64,000 nt of DNA from NCBI GenBank assembly GCA_029204225.1, contig CM055103.1, positions 1,567,720 to 1,631,719 of the forward strand, written 5' to 3'. A program made the translations under genes and the position numbers. Under the pieces are notes generated by a model. The model was not told the origin of the DNA. It ran no database searches and saw only the letters and a program-made list of their open reading frames with translations. The stretch is from Diphasiastrum complanatum. Taxonomy: Eukaryota; Streptophyta; Lycopodiopsida; Lycopodiales; Lycopodiaceae. Shown here piece by piece: positions 37,290 through 49,555 of the stretch (its first letter is position 1; every line of letters starts with the position of its first letter).

Positions 37290-38608
37290 GCGTTCATTGA
37301 GAGTTCATTTGCTCATCATTGTTATCAACATATTGTTGCATTATTGTCTTTGCCATCTCCACATGCTCCCAAGCTCGCCGAATAATTCCTGTGTTTCCTT
37401 GGCATGCCTTCCTAGATCCTTGTTCGTATGCAGCTTTGTACCTATGAAATGTAGCCTTTGCTATTCCATGAATAATATACCATGCCCTTGCACAGATCAA
37501 GTCTCCCTAGAATGTTATATAAGATGCTCTTTCTTTTCCTTCTTTTTTTTGTGAAGTAAGCAACATGTCATAGACATAAGTAATGCGATCTGATGATCTT
37601 TGACCCCGATATTGTCGTCGAGCTTCCTCTGTTTGTTTTCTATTGACATGTTGGCAGCAATACTTATCACAACAATCTTTAGTAGCAACTTCATGAATTT
37701 TCTCTGTGAACAAAAGATCATGGATTTTGGACTGTGTCTGCTTGTAGTCTTTTTGCGATGTTTGTCGATTGGCCATTCTATATTTTCTCTTTTTCTTACA
37801 TATTGGAGAGTGTTTTGGCCCCTCAATATCTTTTTGCATTATTTTCAATATTTCTTGAACACCTTTTTCAGTGTGCATATCATCTTGATGTTGGCATTCC
37901 ATACCATCAAAGGATGTTGTATCTAAAAGTGCACTACCATCCTCTAAAAGTTTGATTGGCCATCTCAAAAGTTGAACATTCATGTTCTCCAAGTTGCTAC
38001 CATCACATGCTAAATTATTATCCATGTGGCATGGATTGTGAGATTGTGACACCTACATGTTCATCTCCATGCTCTTTGAATTCCATAGCCTCATAGGGGA
38101 ATGCCAACAACGTATATACCTCAGCTACAATTTCTGTATGATCCAAGGACCAAAGAATCACTTTTTGATTGACCCATGTATCACGCGTTACTCTTCCTTT
38201 TGTAGCATCTTTTTGGCTACTACTTGAGCCCACAAATGAAGCACAAATATTTTGTTTGTCCCACATGACAAACGATCCAATTGCCTCTTCCAACAATGAT
38301 GCATCACCAGTTGAATATGGCAATAAAACATTGCCGATAATCACTTTCTCAACTACAATTTGACACTCTATTTTCTCCAAGAGTGACAAAATGGCACTTC
38401 ATAGCGGGATCCATAGAGTGGACACTCCCTTATTGACCACTTTGCCATCAACAAGCAAAATCACAGTGTCTCTTTCTTGTATCTCAAAAATTCCTGGAAA
38501 AAAAAAACAAAGCACCTTGTTTGAGCCAAATATTAATGGACTATCTAAAATAATATCCTTTATATCATAATGGAATAAAAAAATAGTAAGGCCATCACTA
38601 AGACACAT
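37290..38608 (-). pseudogene. DUF7869-like protein, N-terminal part with DUF8039-like repeats
   Basis: On the minus strand from 38608 the first frames (38608-38399, 38389-38018) carry two weak repeats of the type V-I-I-G-N-V-L-L-P-Y...A-I-G-S-F-V-M-W, resembling DUF8039 modules of plant transposon-associated proteins (moderate confidence). A basic linker follows. Then comes the cysteine motif D-C-C-D-K-Y-C-C-Q near 37660, and I-H-G-I-A-K with G-N-T-G near 37400, which open the DUF7869 family. It ends at about 37294, exactly where the inverted core begins. Frames change at 38390, 38040 and 37505, by intron or frameshift. Confidence 0.6.
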
Positions 38609-39554
38609 TGCAAATCTTTAAAACTCAATCTTGTATAGTTCAATTTATGAAATATGCAATTGTCTCCTTATATTTCCAAAACAAGATTTAGGAATAAAAA
38701 ACTCTCGACAACATTGAAATGGTTGATAAAAAATAAAATCTTGTATCATGGATGTACTATCAAATATGGTTTGATTAAACTATCCAAATTAGATGCATGT
38801 GAGATAATGGACACATCTTCTAAAACTAGCTGCATCTACGCATATATTGTTCTCAAGCTATCACGTATGAACTTTAGTGTCTTTTTTGTCATACATGATG
38901 GAAAGAAACTTGAGCAAAAAACACTTTTGTTAACGAGCAACTGGAAAGAAGAGTGATGGTATCAAGATTGCCATGCTAAAAAGAACTTTGAGTGTGTGCG
39001 TGTATGAGAGAGAGAGAGATTCATGGATCATATTTGTCAAATATATAATTGACTAGATGATCTCTTCAATTCAATCTCCAGTAGTTGATATATGTGTTGA
39101 GTTTAGAAGAGAATACATAACGTGGCTTCGAGTGAGAGAGATAGAAAGAGCTCTCATTCATGGATCTTGACGAACATTGTTCGTCAAAATCCATGTTTCA
39201 ACATATGATTTTTATGCGTATTTGAGTTTGTAACAATGTGCATGTGGACATATTCATGAGATTGCTTTGGTTCATTGATCTTGACAAATGAGGTCCATCA
39301 AGATCATTAATTGGTGTCATAGCCACAATTAGACACATGATTGTATTCAAGGCCTCCAATTGAAAGCCCATCATTCAACCAGTAATAACGCATCCTGAAC
39401 TTAGTCTTTCCATCGTCATATGTCATGAACACTGGCAAAAAAAATTCTTCCAAATGGACTAAAAATATATACGATAACATTTTGCAAAGAAAACTTTAAT
39501 ATATACAAAATTTAACAAAGACAATTTATTATATGCTAAACAACTACATTTTCA
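38609..39554. other. AT-rich stretch upstream of the DUF7869-like gene
   Basis: It may contain the promoter or 5' exons of the minus-strand gene. A plus ORF at 38654-38956 has no recognisable domain. A short minus-strand open stretch at 39340-39430 reads as protein-like but is too short to assign. A short GA run lies at about 39008-39020. Confidence 0.4.
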
Positions 39555-39878
39555 TAATCACCTCATAACAATATGTTAGTACCCCAATGCTTTACCATTA
39601 AGCTAAGTCCCCTTTGGGGTGATGCAATTTGCAAGTACAATTATCTTATCTCAATTAAGATTTGCAGTACGCCTATTAAATGATGTCCAAGTTTTTGTCC
39701 ACCTCCAATGACGTTGTCATCCTTGTGCACAAAATCATCTAGCTTGTTAAAACACGAATCTCGTCTCATTTATGGGGACTAGATACTCACGGAATGCTCA
39801 TTTTCTGCTTCCCTGCTCCTTGCCTCTCTAGTGGTGGGGGAGCTTCGAAGATAGAGTGGTTGGTACCACATCCACTTT
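39555..39878 (-). repeat. hAT-module end with tRNA-like box, truncated
   Basis: The reverse complement matches 54065-54380 (GGTTGGTACCACATC, CTAGAGGATTTTGTGCAC in inverted form) and contains AGCTTAATGGTAAAGC at 39590-39605. The B-box half is missing. The copia fragment starts at its edge. Confidence 0.65.
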
Positions 39879-41205
39879 TTCTTGGGTAACTAAGCGTAGG
39901 ACATCATGGATCCTGCAGCTTCCAACAGTGTTCGATTCTTTCACTCAGCTATGCCATTTTGTTGTGGAGTGTAGCTATTTGTGAACTAATGGAGCATGTC
40001 GCATGATGATAAATAGTCTGCAATTTCATCAAACATTTACTCTCCTCCCGAATCAGACTACAGGGTCTTGATTCTCTGACTAATTTGGGTCTCAGCAAAT
40101 TTGAAGAAATTGAATGCCTCAGACTTCTTCTTAATGAACATGATCTTGGTGAATCGGGAGAAGTCATCAATAAATGTGAGTAAGTATAGAGCTTGACCCA
40201 AAGAGGGTACACTCATAGGACCACATAAGCCACTATGAATTAGCGACAGAATGGACTTCGCTCTTTTGGCTTGGCCTCTTGGAAATTTTATTCTAGGTTG
40301 TTTCCTTAGTAAACAATTTTCACAGACAGTCTGATTAGTTGTGGAAATAGCATTAATAGTCATGTCCTTAACCATACTATTATGACGCATGTACCAGATT
40401 GACCTCATATTTAGATGACCTAATCTTTGATGAAAAACATGAGCATCATAATTACTTATAGAAAGTGCATAATCGTGACTCTAGATGTACAAATTTTGTT
40501 TTATGTGTGAAGAGAAGATTTCATTAGAATTTCCATCAATAATAGTACACAGACTAGCAGTCAACAAAGCTCTATAGCCTTGATCAGTGATTTTGCGAAT
40601 AGACAGTAAATTCTTTGTTAATTTGGGTACGTAAAGTATCACCATATAACTATCTAGTGATGTCATCAGAGAACTGTAGTCGAATGGAGCCTTGGCATTC
40701 GACCTTTTGTGAGCTTGGGTCTCCAAAGAAGATGTACTTTGAGTCCATTGTTGTGAGAGTAGAAAATAGGTTCTTACATGTTGTCATGTGCTCTGAACAA
40801 CCTGAATCAAGATACCATTTACAGGCCTCTCTACTGGATTGATCTTGTACCATCAGTGCTTTCTCATCTTCTTGGGAATTTCTGATAGAGTCAAAGCCTC
40901 CCTCTTGGTGCTGCTCCATCTTCTTTCTTGCTTTGTTCTGCTTGAGGATGTGACAATCCTTGATGTTGTGATTTGTCCTTTTGACATGTCTACAAAAGAG
41001 GGGTCTTGGATGATTGTTGTTGTCTGTGTTGTTGTTGTTTTTGTTGCATGAATCTGGCTGCTCCACCTTTGTCTTCTTGTCCTTGAAATTCTTTTTCTTG
41101 GGCCGCTCCTGTTTAATCATAGCAACTTTCCATTCGTCTGCACCTGGCATTGACAGTGCTTCTGCAACAGTGGCAGGTTCATCATGACTGATGAACACCT
41201 GAGGG
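39879..41205 (-). pseudogene. copia gag-protease-integrase fragment (family C)
   Basis: From 41198 downward it has a basic gag end and a degenerate zinc knuckle (C-R-H...N-H-N-I-K-D-C, one cysteine lost). The protease active site is W-Y-L-D-S-G-C-S-E-H-M near 40790. The pre-integrase block is V-L-Y-V-P-K-L-T-K-N-L-L-S near 40620, with C-E-N-C near 40320. In the integrase core the first catalytic Asp of H-S-D is Gly (I-H-S-G-L-C-G-P) near 40230, and the second motif is broken by stops (S-D-S-G-G-E-stop). It ends at the hAT-module scrap. Inactive. Confidence 0.85.
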
Positions 41206-41260
41206 ATAAACGATCAGGTTGTTGTCATTGTCGTATAGATCTTTGAACTGCAGGTGCCTG

Positions 41261-41660
41261 TGTCTCCTAGGCGAATGATTGGGATAACTTCAACTTGTGG
41301 TTGAATAGTTGTAGGTCTTGGCCTATCGATGGTAAATGGAGTTGTTGGAACAATTTTGTATTTCTGTTTCAAAACATGAAACTTGGCTTCAAGGAAGACA
41401 ACATCGCGGCTGCTGACAGAAATCTGACCTGTTTCAACATCATAAATGTGATATGCCTTATGCGATGTTGAGAGTAGACATTGTGCCTCTAGAATTTTTG
41501 ATAAAATACTCTCAAATGCGATGGTAGAGCACTGTGCAATGTTTACCCTATCAGCAGGTGCAATGATCTCTCTGCTCAACGATGAAGGGCAGAAACTTCT
41601 CACAAGAACCTCCTCTGTCTGTGATGGATGGGCAAAAGAGTGATACTCATTCATTCATTG
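41261..41660 (-). pseudogene. copia integrase C-terminal fragment (right arm)
   Basis: Minus-strand ORF from 41654 with H-K-A-Y-H-I-Y-D-V and S-S-R-D-V-V-F-L-E, the mirror of 34088-34480. Past the arm edge the frame runs on into family C sequence at 41205. Confidence 0.75.
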
Positions 41661-43289
41661 TGAATGGTAAATCAATAAAGTACTTTCTAAGGCCAACCCT
41701 GTCAGTGATGGAGGCCATAAACTAATTGTAGTGTAGGATATATGAGGATCTGTACTCAGAGGTATGAAAAATAACAAGAGCAAACTAATGCTTAAAATCC
41801 ACTCATGAATATAGATAACTTCTGCCTACACAAAGATCAATGCAATCATGATGATCTAATCTATATCCTTAGAAAACAGTGATGGCTTCATAGTTACTTG
41901 CATCAATGATCTTTCAAAGGCCTATTCTTATGAAGCTTAAATACAACACACTCTTCTAAGGTGGAGTATTGGTGTCACATCCTATATCTCTGAGAATAAT
42001 AATTTGAGATTGAGACTCTATCACTCTCATACTTCTTACTGCACAAACACTGTAAGAGTCTCAGCTCACGTAATCCCTCAAGAAGTGACATTTCAATTTA
42101 TCAAAGAATAAAAAACTCTCAATCCTCTCAAGAATACGTTGATATAATGACATGAAACTACAAATACTCGGTTAGAGGAAGAAGCTCAACCTATGATCCA
42201 ATCTCCCACTACATCTGTGATGAGAGAATTACAACTATGCAAATGTAAGCATCCAAAGCATCAAATCTCACTGATAGTTTTCTTATGACATTCAATACTT
42301 ATGAGATTCAAAACATAGGATGAGTCCTTAGAATAGATTTCCAAAATATAGAATGAGGACATCTCAACTCATTTCTCCCTCTTGAAAATCTAAGCTCTCT
42401 CAAAAACTAGTACTCTCTCAAACTAGCAACAAAAAATCTAGTAATCTCTCTTTTTAAAAGAGGAGAAACTCTAAGCTTTTATAGGAGATGGGGAGGGGTT
42501 TGCCACTTTGAAATGAAGCCAAAATGGTGGTAATCTCATAATCCTACCATAAAGATTTTTTTGCTCACCACCCATGTGCTTTTGTCATTTATCTTTTACT
42601 CTCTTTTGAGTGTGCATGGAGGCCTTGCATCTTATTGGACCATGTTTAGACTTTGCAATTTTGGAAGGTGGGGAAGGGTTGACTTGCTCATTTTCCCACT
42701 TCCTATTTTCTCTTTGAAAGGCAAGACCTCTTCACCAAAGTCAAGATCCTTTAAGATTGTGGTCTTCTCTCGTATTTTATACAAGGGGAGACTCTTCACT
42801 TTCTTTTCTTTTTCTCTTTTCATTTTGTCAAGTTGAAATATCCTCTAGCACTTTCGGTGGGTCACACCCATTTAGGACTGTCCTTGTCTTTGGAGGGTTG
42901 CACCTTGTCTCTCAAGGTCCTAACCTTTGATCCCAGTATCACTTTGCTTGTCTGAACTATGATTGCTTCCCTTAGATCAGCTTTGTTGGCTTGTCGGTGA
43001 TCTGCATAGGAATCTCTGCTGAGGGGCTGATGTCGATTTTTTTCAAACTCTTTGGTCTCATATTTCTTTTTGGGCCTCAAGGAAAAGCATGTCTTGCAAA
43101 ATCTCAGACATCTTATTATATTCATAAAAACCCGAGGTTACATAAATGAAATCAGGCGTACATCAACCAAAATAAAACTTAATAGCCAATTCTAAGGCTA
43201 CTTTTATTTAAAAACTCTATAGTTCCTTTGGGTGAACTGGGACCCCTCCGACATGGGCTATGCTGGCCAAATCTGTACAATGTATTGAG

Positions 43290-44000
43290 ACAATCTGCTT
43301 ACCGTATATGCTAGATCAGGTCATGTGCAGATCATAGAATACTTTTAAGATCCTATGACAGGCTGACAAGGATATATCTGCACATTTTTCGCTGATCTGC
43401 CTCAGTTTTAGGCACATGTCTTTAGAAAGCTTGGATCCTGGATCCATGGGTGTGTCTATCGACTTGCAGTCCTCCATGCCATATCTGTGAAGCACATTTG
43501 TTAGATAGGACTCTTGGCTTATAATAATCTTCTGCTTGTGCGATCTCTGTTGATCTCCATACCGAGTAGGTAATGACTAGGTAATAACATAGCTTGACCC
43601 GTTACGCCTAAGAGATACGTTTGAGTCTGAAGAGCAAGAAGTAAAATTGCGCTGCAACAAGAAGTGATTGATCTTTCATACCAGGCCCTGGGAGCTTGTT
43701 TGAGGCCATATAGTGCCTTATGCAAATGGAAAATACCAAATGCTCTTGGCCTTGAAGAATGTAACCTTCTGGTTGATAAATGAACATTTTTTCTGGTATA
43801 TATCCGTGAAGGAATGTTGTCCGGATGTCATTTGGTGAATGTCAAAGTCTTTTGTAGCAGCTATAGCCAGCAAGGTTTGAATAGATTGATGCTTTACCAG
43901 TAGATTGAAGGTCCATCTGGCTTAAGCTTTATCTTGAAGATCCATTTAGAGTCAATAGGTTCTATACCTATAGGAGGATTAACAAGACTTGCGGTCGCGT
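43290..44000 (-). pseudogene. copia family A reverse transcriptase fragment (right arm)
   Basis: The minus strand mirrors 31371-32070: L-Y-G-L-K-Q-A-P-R-A-W-Y near 43690, G-M-E-I-N-R-D-R-T-S and D-T-P-M-D-P-G-S-K. It is frameshifted and truncated by the 430-base deletion. Confidence 0.8.
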
Positions 44001-45540
44001 TCTTTATCAAGGAAGTGTACTCACACACACACACACACACACACACATGGGCTCATTCTCTAGACACTAGCTATCAAACTTGCCACTCCTCATATGCTTC
44101 TCCTCTCCCACTTGTTTCTAATAGGGCTCATCATTGGCATATCAACCACAATGTTGTGTTATTCAAACTTCTCTGGATAAGACTTTTTAGTACTTTAATC
44201 CTACATCAAAATATATTTAATACAATTGAGAATAAACTTTTTGTTTGCACTATGATGGATACCATTGTGAGCAGCTCAAATCTTTTTATGTTGAATAAAA
44301 TCATTGTGTTCTTGTTTGCAGGCTTTCTAATTACGACTACACGAAATCCATTTATGTAAATCAATCGTCCTAAAGATCATTATGGCAATGTGCAGAGCAC
44401 CTAGGTTTAATGACAAAGTGGCCAAATTTTTCTATGAGATGCAAATTTGTAGGAAAATGTTTGTGGGTGGAGTGTATAGAAACTGAAGGCCCCTCTTATT
44501 GGGAAATCTAAAAGTGGAGGAGGTTTCAAAGCTTGTGATCTAGTGCCAGCTAAAGTGGCCTCAAGCTTGAAGGGAAAAAAATAATTTGGTTTGAGTTTAA
44601 CAAATCAAACCAAAATTCCTACTGTGTTAAACAAAGTAAAAAAACCAAGAAATTGATTCGGCAATTGCCAAAGTCTTTATCAAAAATGTAATCTCATTCA
44701 ATGTTGCTAGAAGTCCAGAGTTCAAAGAATGTTTGCAACTACATCATGGCTTTCACTTTTCAATAAATAATATGTTACGCATAGAACTTCTGCATATTAC
44801 CAAAATGCTCAAGGATTTCAGATGAGTGTATTGATGCTTCTAAGTGACCAATTTTCGATTTTCTATCTCAGACATAAACTAGGACGTCCATATTCCTAAG
44901 TTCGACATGTGTTAAAGTGAAGTTCATAAGTACATGGCAGAGAAGATTGAACAAGCAACCTTTGAAGCTGGAATAAATTTTTTTGTGAAAATTATGTTCG
45001 ATAGTGCTAGTAGCTACAAAAAGGCTGGAGAGCTACTCATGACTAAATATCCTTCAATCTTTTGGGCTCCATGTGTTGCACGTTCTTTAAATTTGTTATT
45101 GAAGGATATTGGAAAGATAGCAGAGTTAAAAGATACAATGCTTATAACAAGAAAGATACTGAAATTGATGACCAGACGTCATACAACTCTTGTCATATTT
45201 TCAAAAGCATCCTCCTCATAAAGGTTAGCTAAAGTGTACAGAGATAAGGTTTGGCACTCAATTCATTGCTATAGATCACTTCAATGGAAGCTCAACAAGC
45301 CCTACAACAAACTATTGTTGACTCATCTTGGAACAATTTTCTTTAAAGACTAAATTCAGAGCATCGAAGATTAGCCCATGATGTGGAAGGAGATGTTTTG
45401 GGATCAACATTATGATGAGCACCTGAACAATTTGCCGAGATATGCAAGCCCATTATGGATGTCCTAAGAATTGTTGATGGAGAATCTGTAAGATTGGGTA
45501 AACTATATCAAAGTGTGGAAAATATGATACAGAAGATCCA
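44001..45540 (+). pseudogene. hAT transposase 5' part (copy C, right arm)
   Basis: A 5' non-coding part contains a CA array at 44023-44046 and an intron-like end, TTTGCAG at about 44321. The BED-finger relic has R-C-K-F near 44440 and G-G-G-F-K-A-C-D-L-V-P near 44520. A linker with S-F-N-V-A-R-S-P-E-F-K-E follows near 44700. The ORF 44934-45221 is the DUF659 region (F-D-S-A-S-S-Y-K-K-A-G, K-Y-P-S-I-F-W-A-P-C-V-A-R-S). A hAT transposase binds element ends through the BED finger and cuts and joins DNA. This copy has frameshifts, lacks the C-terminal domain, and has arginine in place of the C-x-x-H histidine. Confidence 0.8.
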
Positions 45541-46135
45541 AGCAAACGAAGTATTATCTGAAAGCCAAGATGTCATAATCAAGGCCATTTCTTGGTCAGA
45601 TGGCCCTACCATCTTGCTTCTTCTTAGCTCTGTCTGCATGATCCTTTCCATCGCTATTTCTAGCGTTAACAAATCTTCCTTATCATCTACATACTTAGCC
45701 TCTATGATAGTAATGGTAGTTTCAAAGGATGAAGGTAGTCCGCCAATAAATAAGGCCGTTACATCCTTTTCCTTCATGGAAAAGCCCAATGCTGCTAGGT
45801 GCCTATGCACATCTTTGAATCTTCTTACATAAGAAGCGATTGATTCTCCTTCTACAAAACAATCCTGGAGGTTACTCCTACTCCATGGTATAAATTTTGC
45901 AAGGTCTTCCAAACTTCTTTTGGAGTTTTTACATCTCTGGCTTGGGCACTGGCAGTATCTCCCAGAGATAGGCAAATAATGGAGAGAGCTTGCTTCATTC
46001 TGTCTCGAAACAATCTCCCCTTCTTCACTGATGCTTCTCCTTCGATAATCGTGTCTATTTCAGCTCTAGAGACAAGATCACAGAGTCCCTTCTTATCTAG
46101 AATCAACTGAATTTTCCACGACCATACATCGTAGT
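45541..46135 (-). pseudogene. gag: copia-B gag fragment (right arm)
   Basis: Two minus-strand ORFs (46106-45852, 45975-45508) mirror the left arm's gag and read further in one frame: A-R-D-V-K-T-P-K-E-V-W-K-T-L-Q-N-L-Y-H. The UBN2-type body continues through S-Y-V-R-R-F-K-D-V-H-R-H-L and F-I-G-G-L-P-S-S-F-E-T. The early TAG of the left arm is also present. It joins hAT sequence near 45540. Confidence 0.8.
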
Positions 46136-46289
46136 TTTCATCTTTCAGTTTCTCGACCTACCTCGTTTCCTGCATAGGAGCCATCCTTCTCGATGTTGTA
46201 CTGCTCGATACATTTTAGATAGCTATAATAATGATCAATCCTTCTCAAAAGATTGTTCAGTACACAATCTGATTAAAAAAACTTTTAAG

Positions 46290-46690
46290 AGGATAGGGTG
46301 TGTGTCGTGGGCCCGTAACCCATGTTAAGTCTAAAGCGTGCAACCAAAAGACATATCAAAGCACAATCATTCTCATACGTATGCAACAAATTTCCATCCT
46401 AAGAAAACTTTTATTTTATAACTTATCAAGAAAGATCTCATTACATGATCACTTCTCAGAGATTCACAATACGTATAATCTCTTTGCATTCACTCTACTT
46501 TACTCACAAAATGCATACACTAGCAGCCCGAACTCATCATCCTTATGAAACATCTACCATCAATTATTCGGATAACTAATGCCTAAACTTAATCCTATCA
46601 GCTACCTAATTGTTAACCGTTTATCATGGCACCTCATCCTGAAACTATTCTCAACAACTATCTACCAGAAAAAGTGTTCATTGAACTATG
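46290..46690 (-). mobile_element. copia-B 5' LTR (right arm)
   Basis: Mirror of 28683-29057. On the minus strand it begins TGTTGAGTTCATAG near 46690. This copy keeps the TGTTGAG start that is altered in the left arm. Confidence 0.6.
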
Positions 46691-47039
46691 AACTCAACAC
46701 ATTTGATCAAAGATGGTCCTAAATTCAATGAAACATGTAATTGTTTGCATAAAAGTAATATTATTATTATGTATTATAAAAGGCTTCACACGACATTGCA
46801 TGGTTGCAACAATTCTTCATGGAAGCTGAATTGGAAGAACATTGTTAATATTTAATTTTTCTATGAATTAAGCAAGCTCCACTTCAGGTCAAAATGCTGC
46901 ATAATGTGCAAAGGTCGCAAGAACCTGTCAGCCTAAAATACTGAAATATATCTGTAGTCTGGACTCTGTGGCTCTACTTCATAAGTATCCACCGAGGTTA
47001 CATCTTCATCTTTAATTTGCATACATACAAGGTTACTAT

Positions 47040-48300
47040 TCTACTTACTTAAGTGGAGTGTATAGAAATGAAGGCCCCTCTTATTGGGAAATCTAAAAGT
47101 GGAGGAGGTTTCAAAGCTTGTGATCTAGTGCTAGCTGAGGTGGCCTCAAGCTTGAAGGAAAAAAAAAATTTGGTTTGAGTTTAACAAATCAAACCAAAAC
47201 TTGTACTGTGTTAAACAAAGTAAAAAAACCGAGAAATTGATTCGGCAATTGCCAAAGTCCTTTTCAACAATATTATCTCATTCAATGTTGCTAGAAGTCC
47301 AGAGTTCAAAGAATGTTTGCAACTACATCATGGCTTTCACTTTTCAATAAATAATATGTTGCGCATAAAACTTCTGCATAATACGAAAAGAATTGTGCAG
47401 CAAGAGATAGAAGGGTACATAGAATCTTTGGAGCTTCTCAAGGATTTAAGATGAATGTATTGATGCTTCTAACTGACCAATTTTCAATTTTCTATCTCAG
47501 ACATAAACTAGAACGTCCATATTCCTAAGCTCGACATGTGTTAAAGTGAAGTTCATAAGTACATGGCAGAGAAGATTGAACAAGCAACCTTTGAAGCTGG
47601 AACAAATTTTTTTGCGAAAATTATATTCGATAGTGCTAGTAGCTACAAAAAGGCTGGAGAGCTACTCATGACTAAATATCCTTCAATCTTTTGGGCTCCA
47701 TGTGTTGCACGTTCTTTAAATTTGTTATTGAAGGATATTGGAAAGATAGCAGAGTTAAAAGATACAATGCTTATAACAAGAAAGATACTGAAATTGATGA
47801 CCAGACGTCATACAACTCTTGTCATATTTTCAAAAGCATCCTCCTCATAAAGGTTAGCTAAAGTGTACAGAGATAAGGTTTGGCACTCAATTCATTGCTA
47901 TAGATCACTTCAATGGAAGCTCAACAAGCCCTACAACAAACTATTGTTGACTCATCTTGGAACAATTTTCTTTAAAGACTAAATTCAGAGCATCGAAGAT
48001 TAGCCCATGATGTGGAAGAAGATGTTTTGGGATCAACATTATGATGAGCAGCTGAAGAATTTGCCGAGATATGCAAGCCCATTATGGATGTCCTAAGAAT
48101 TGTTGATGGAGAATCTGTAAGAGTGGGTAAACTATATCAAAGTGTGGAAAATATGATACAAAAGATCCAAGCAAACGAAGTATTATCTGAAGCCAAGTTA
48201 GCAGAAGTTATGAGATTTTGTCATGAGAGATGAGAGATGTTGCACTCTCTCCTCTTCATGCTACTGGTTTTTTATTGAACCGACAAGATGTAGATCAAGT
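47040..48300 (+). pseudogene. hAT transposase (copy D), BED relic to post-DUF659
   Basis: It starts just inside the BED-finger relic (K-A-P-L-I-G near 47070). G-G-G-F-K-A-C-D-L follows, then a readable linker: I-D-S-A-I-A-K-V-L-F-N-N near 47240, then R-S-P-E-F-K-E-C-L and Q-Q-E-I-E-G-Y-I-E near 47400, the longest unbroken view of this part. ORF 47563-47850 is the DUF659 region with P-C-V-A-R-S. Further on, L-H-A-T-G-F-L-L-N-R near 48260 matches the family's H-x-A-x-x-F-L-N-P block. The C-terminal dimerisation domain is absent and the AT-rich 3' tail follows directly. Several frames. Confidence 0.8.
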
Positions 48301-49062
48301 TAGACGTGGCACATTATATGCAAAATACAAGTATATGAATTTATTCTTATATGCGTCATATATTTATGTTTAAACATATGGACGCTAAGATATAATAATG
48401 TCACAATTCTTTAAATAAGTAAAGCTATTGAAAAAATTATAGTAATCAAATTTGTATAATAAATGTTATACATATTTATACGATATGCTAATTATATGAT
48501 ATTTCAATATAAAATACATATTATATGCAACTATCATTCAAACTCTTTCCAAATGTGAGAATATATCTATCCATGTGTTGAAGAAAGCTTGTGTGGTTTT
48601 TATAGACGATTGTTTAAATGATCTATGTGGATTACTGGGTCAACGAAATTAGTTAGATCTAAATTAGTTGAATTCAAAAGCGATGGTTGTAATTGATGGA
48701 CTACTATACATATGTGGATTGAGTATGGGACCGTGAATAGTGATGTACCATAATCCAAGATGATTGTAGGATCTTGATACAATTTCTACAAATTATTATT
48801 ATTTAGGTGGATGACCTTGAATGTAGATGTTTCGACATACATTGTAGATCATGTGCAGATTCAAGACGATTGGATTTGAAGACATTGTTGAGAATGGATC
48901 TGTAGTATGGACGACCAGTAACATCTTGTTGTTGGCCGTAGAATAAATGTAGGATGAAGTTCCAATTCTACAAAGTTTCACCCACTTGAGCAAAATATAT
49001 TTATGACACATGATGATGCTGGTGCTGGTAATGCTGCGCTCGCTAGCTCTCTCTCTCTCTCT

Positions 49063-49093
<31 letters not shown>

Positions 49094-49555
49094 GCTTCTA
49101 ATTCTGAGCATGGCACACAATCTGAATTTGTTTGAAGCCAAAGCCGAATTGTACATATGATTTGTTTGTGTTTGGTCAGTGCACTAGCAGCAGAGAGCAC
49201 AAATGACTAGTTACCTGTAAAGAATTAATCAATTAGCGAATGATAAAGGTAGTTTCTAGTGAGGCAGAGCTAGCTGATAAACTCATTTAGTCTCAGTCCC
49301 ATCCATGTATTGAAGATTCTTATGAAATGTAAATGTAAGATTAGAAATTAGAATGTTTGTGTCTGTCACGTTGAAGGAGGAGGAGGAGGACCTGGATGCT
49401 CTGGATGTATGTTTTCGAAGGATTGAATAGGAATTGTTTAACTTGCAGCTGATGACGCTATCTACTAATCTATGTATGGATTGTCCAATTGCAAAGGAGG
49501 AGTGATATCGTTGTTCTCGCTCTCGATCCTAATCGCATGCAAAGATATTTGCAAT
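48301..49555 (+). mobile_element. hAT 3' non-coding tail (copy D)
   Basis: An AT-rich part (48300-48600) is shared, inverted, with 56100-56400 and 62780-63120. It is followed by the module of 54560-56060 in inverted orientation, with a GA/TA array at 49060-49093. It ends at about 49555, where copia A begins. The tRNA-like box is not included in this copy. Confidence 0.6.

Larger units (their letters stand above)
41261..46992 (-). repeat. Giant inverted repeat, right arm
   Basis: It is the reverse complement of 28387-34482, about 5.7 kb long. From left to right it holds the copia integrase end (41261-41660), the unassigned block (41661-43260), copia A RT (43290-44000), a CA array, the hAT part (44000-45540), copia-B gag and LTR (45540-46690) and the hAT 3' module (46690-46992). 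It lacks about 430 bases of the left arm at a junction near 43277. Identity looks well above 90% by eye. Confidence 0.85.

Noticed and set aside
37600-37955. Plus-strand hydrophobic ORFs resembling membrane proteins
   Set aside because: Antisense to the better-supported DUF7869-family N-terminal frame.
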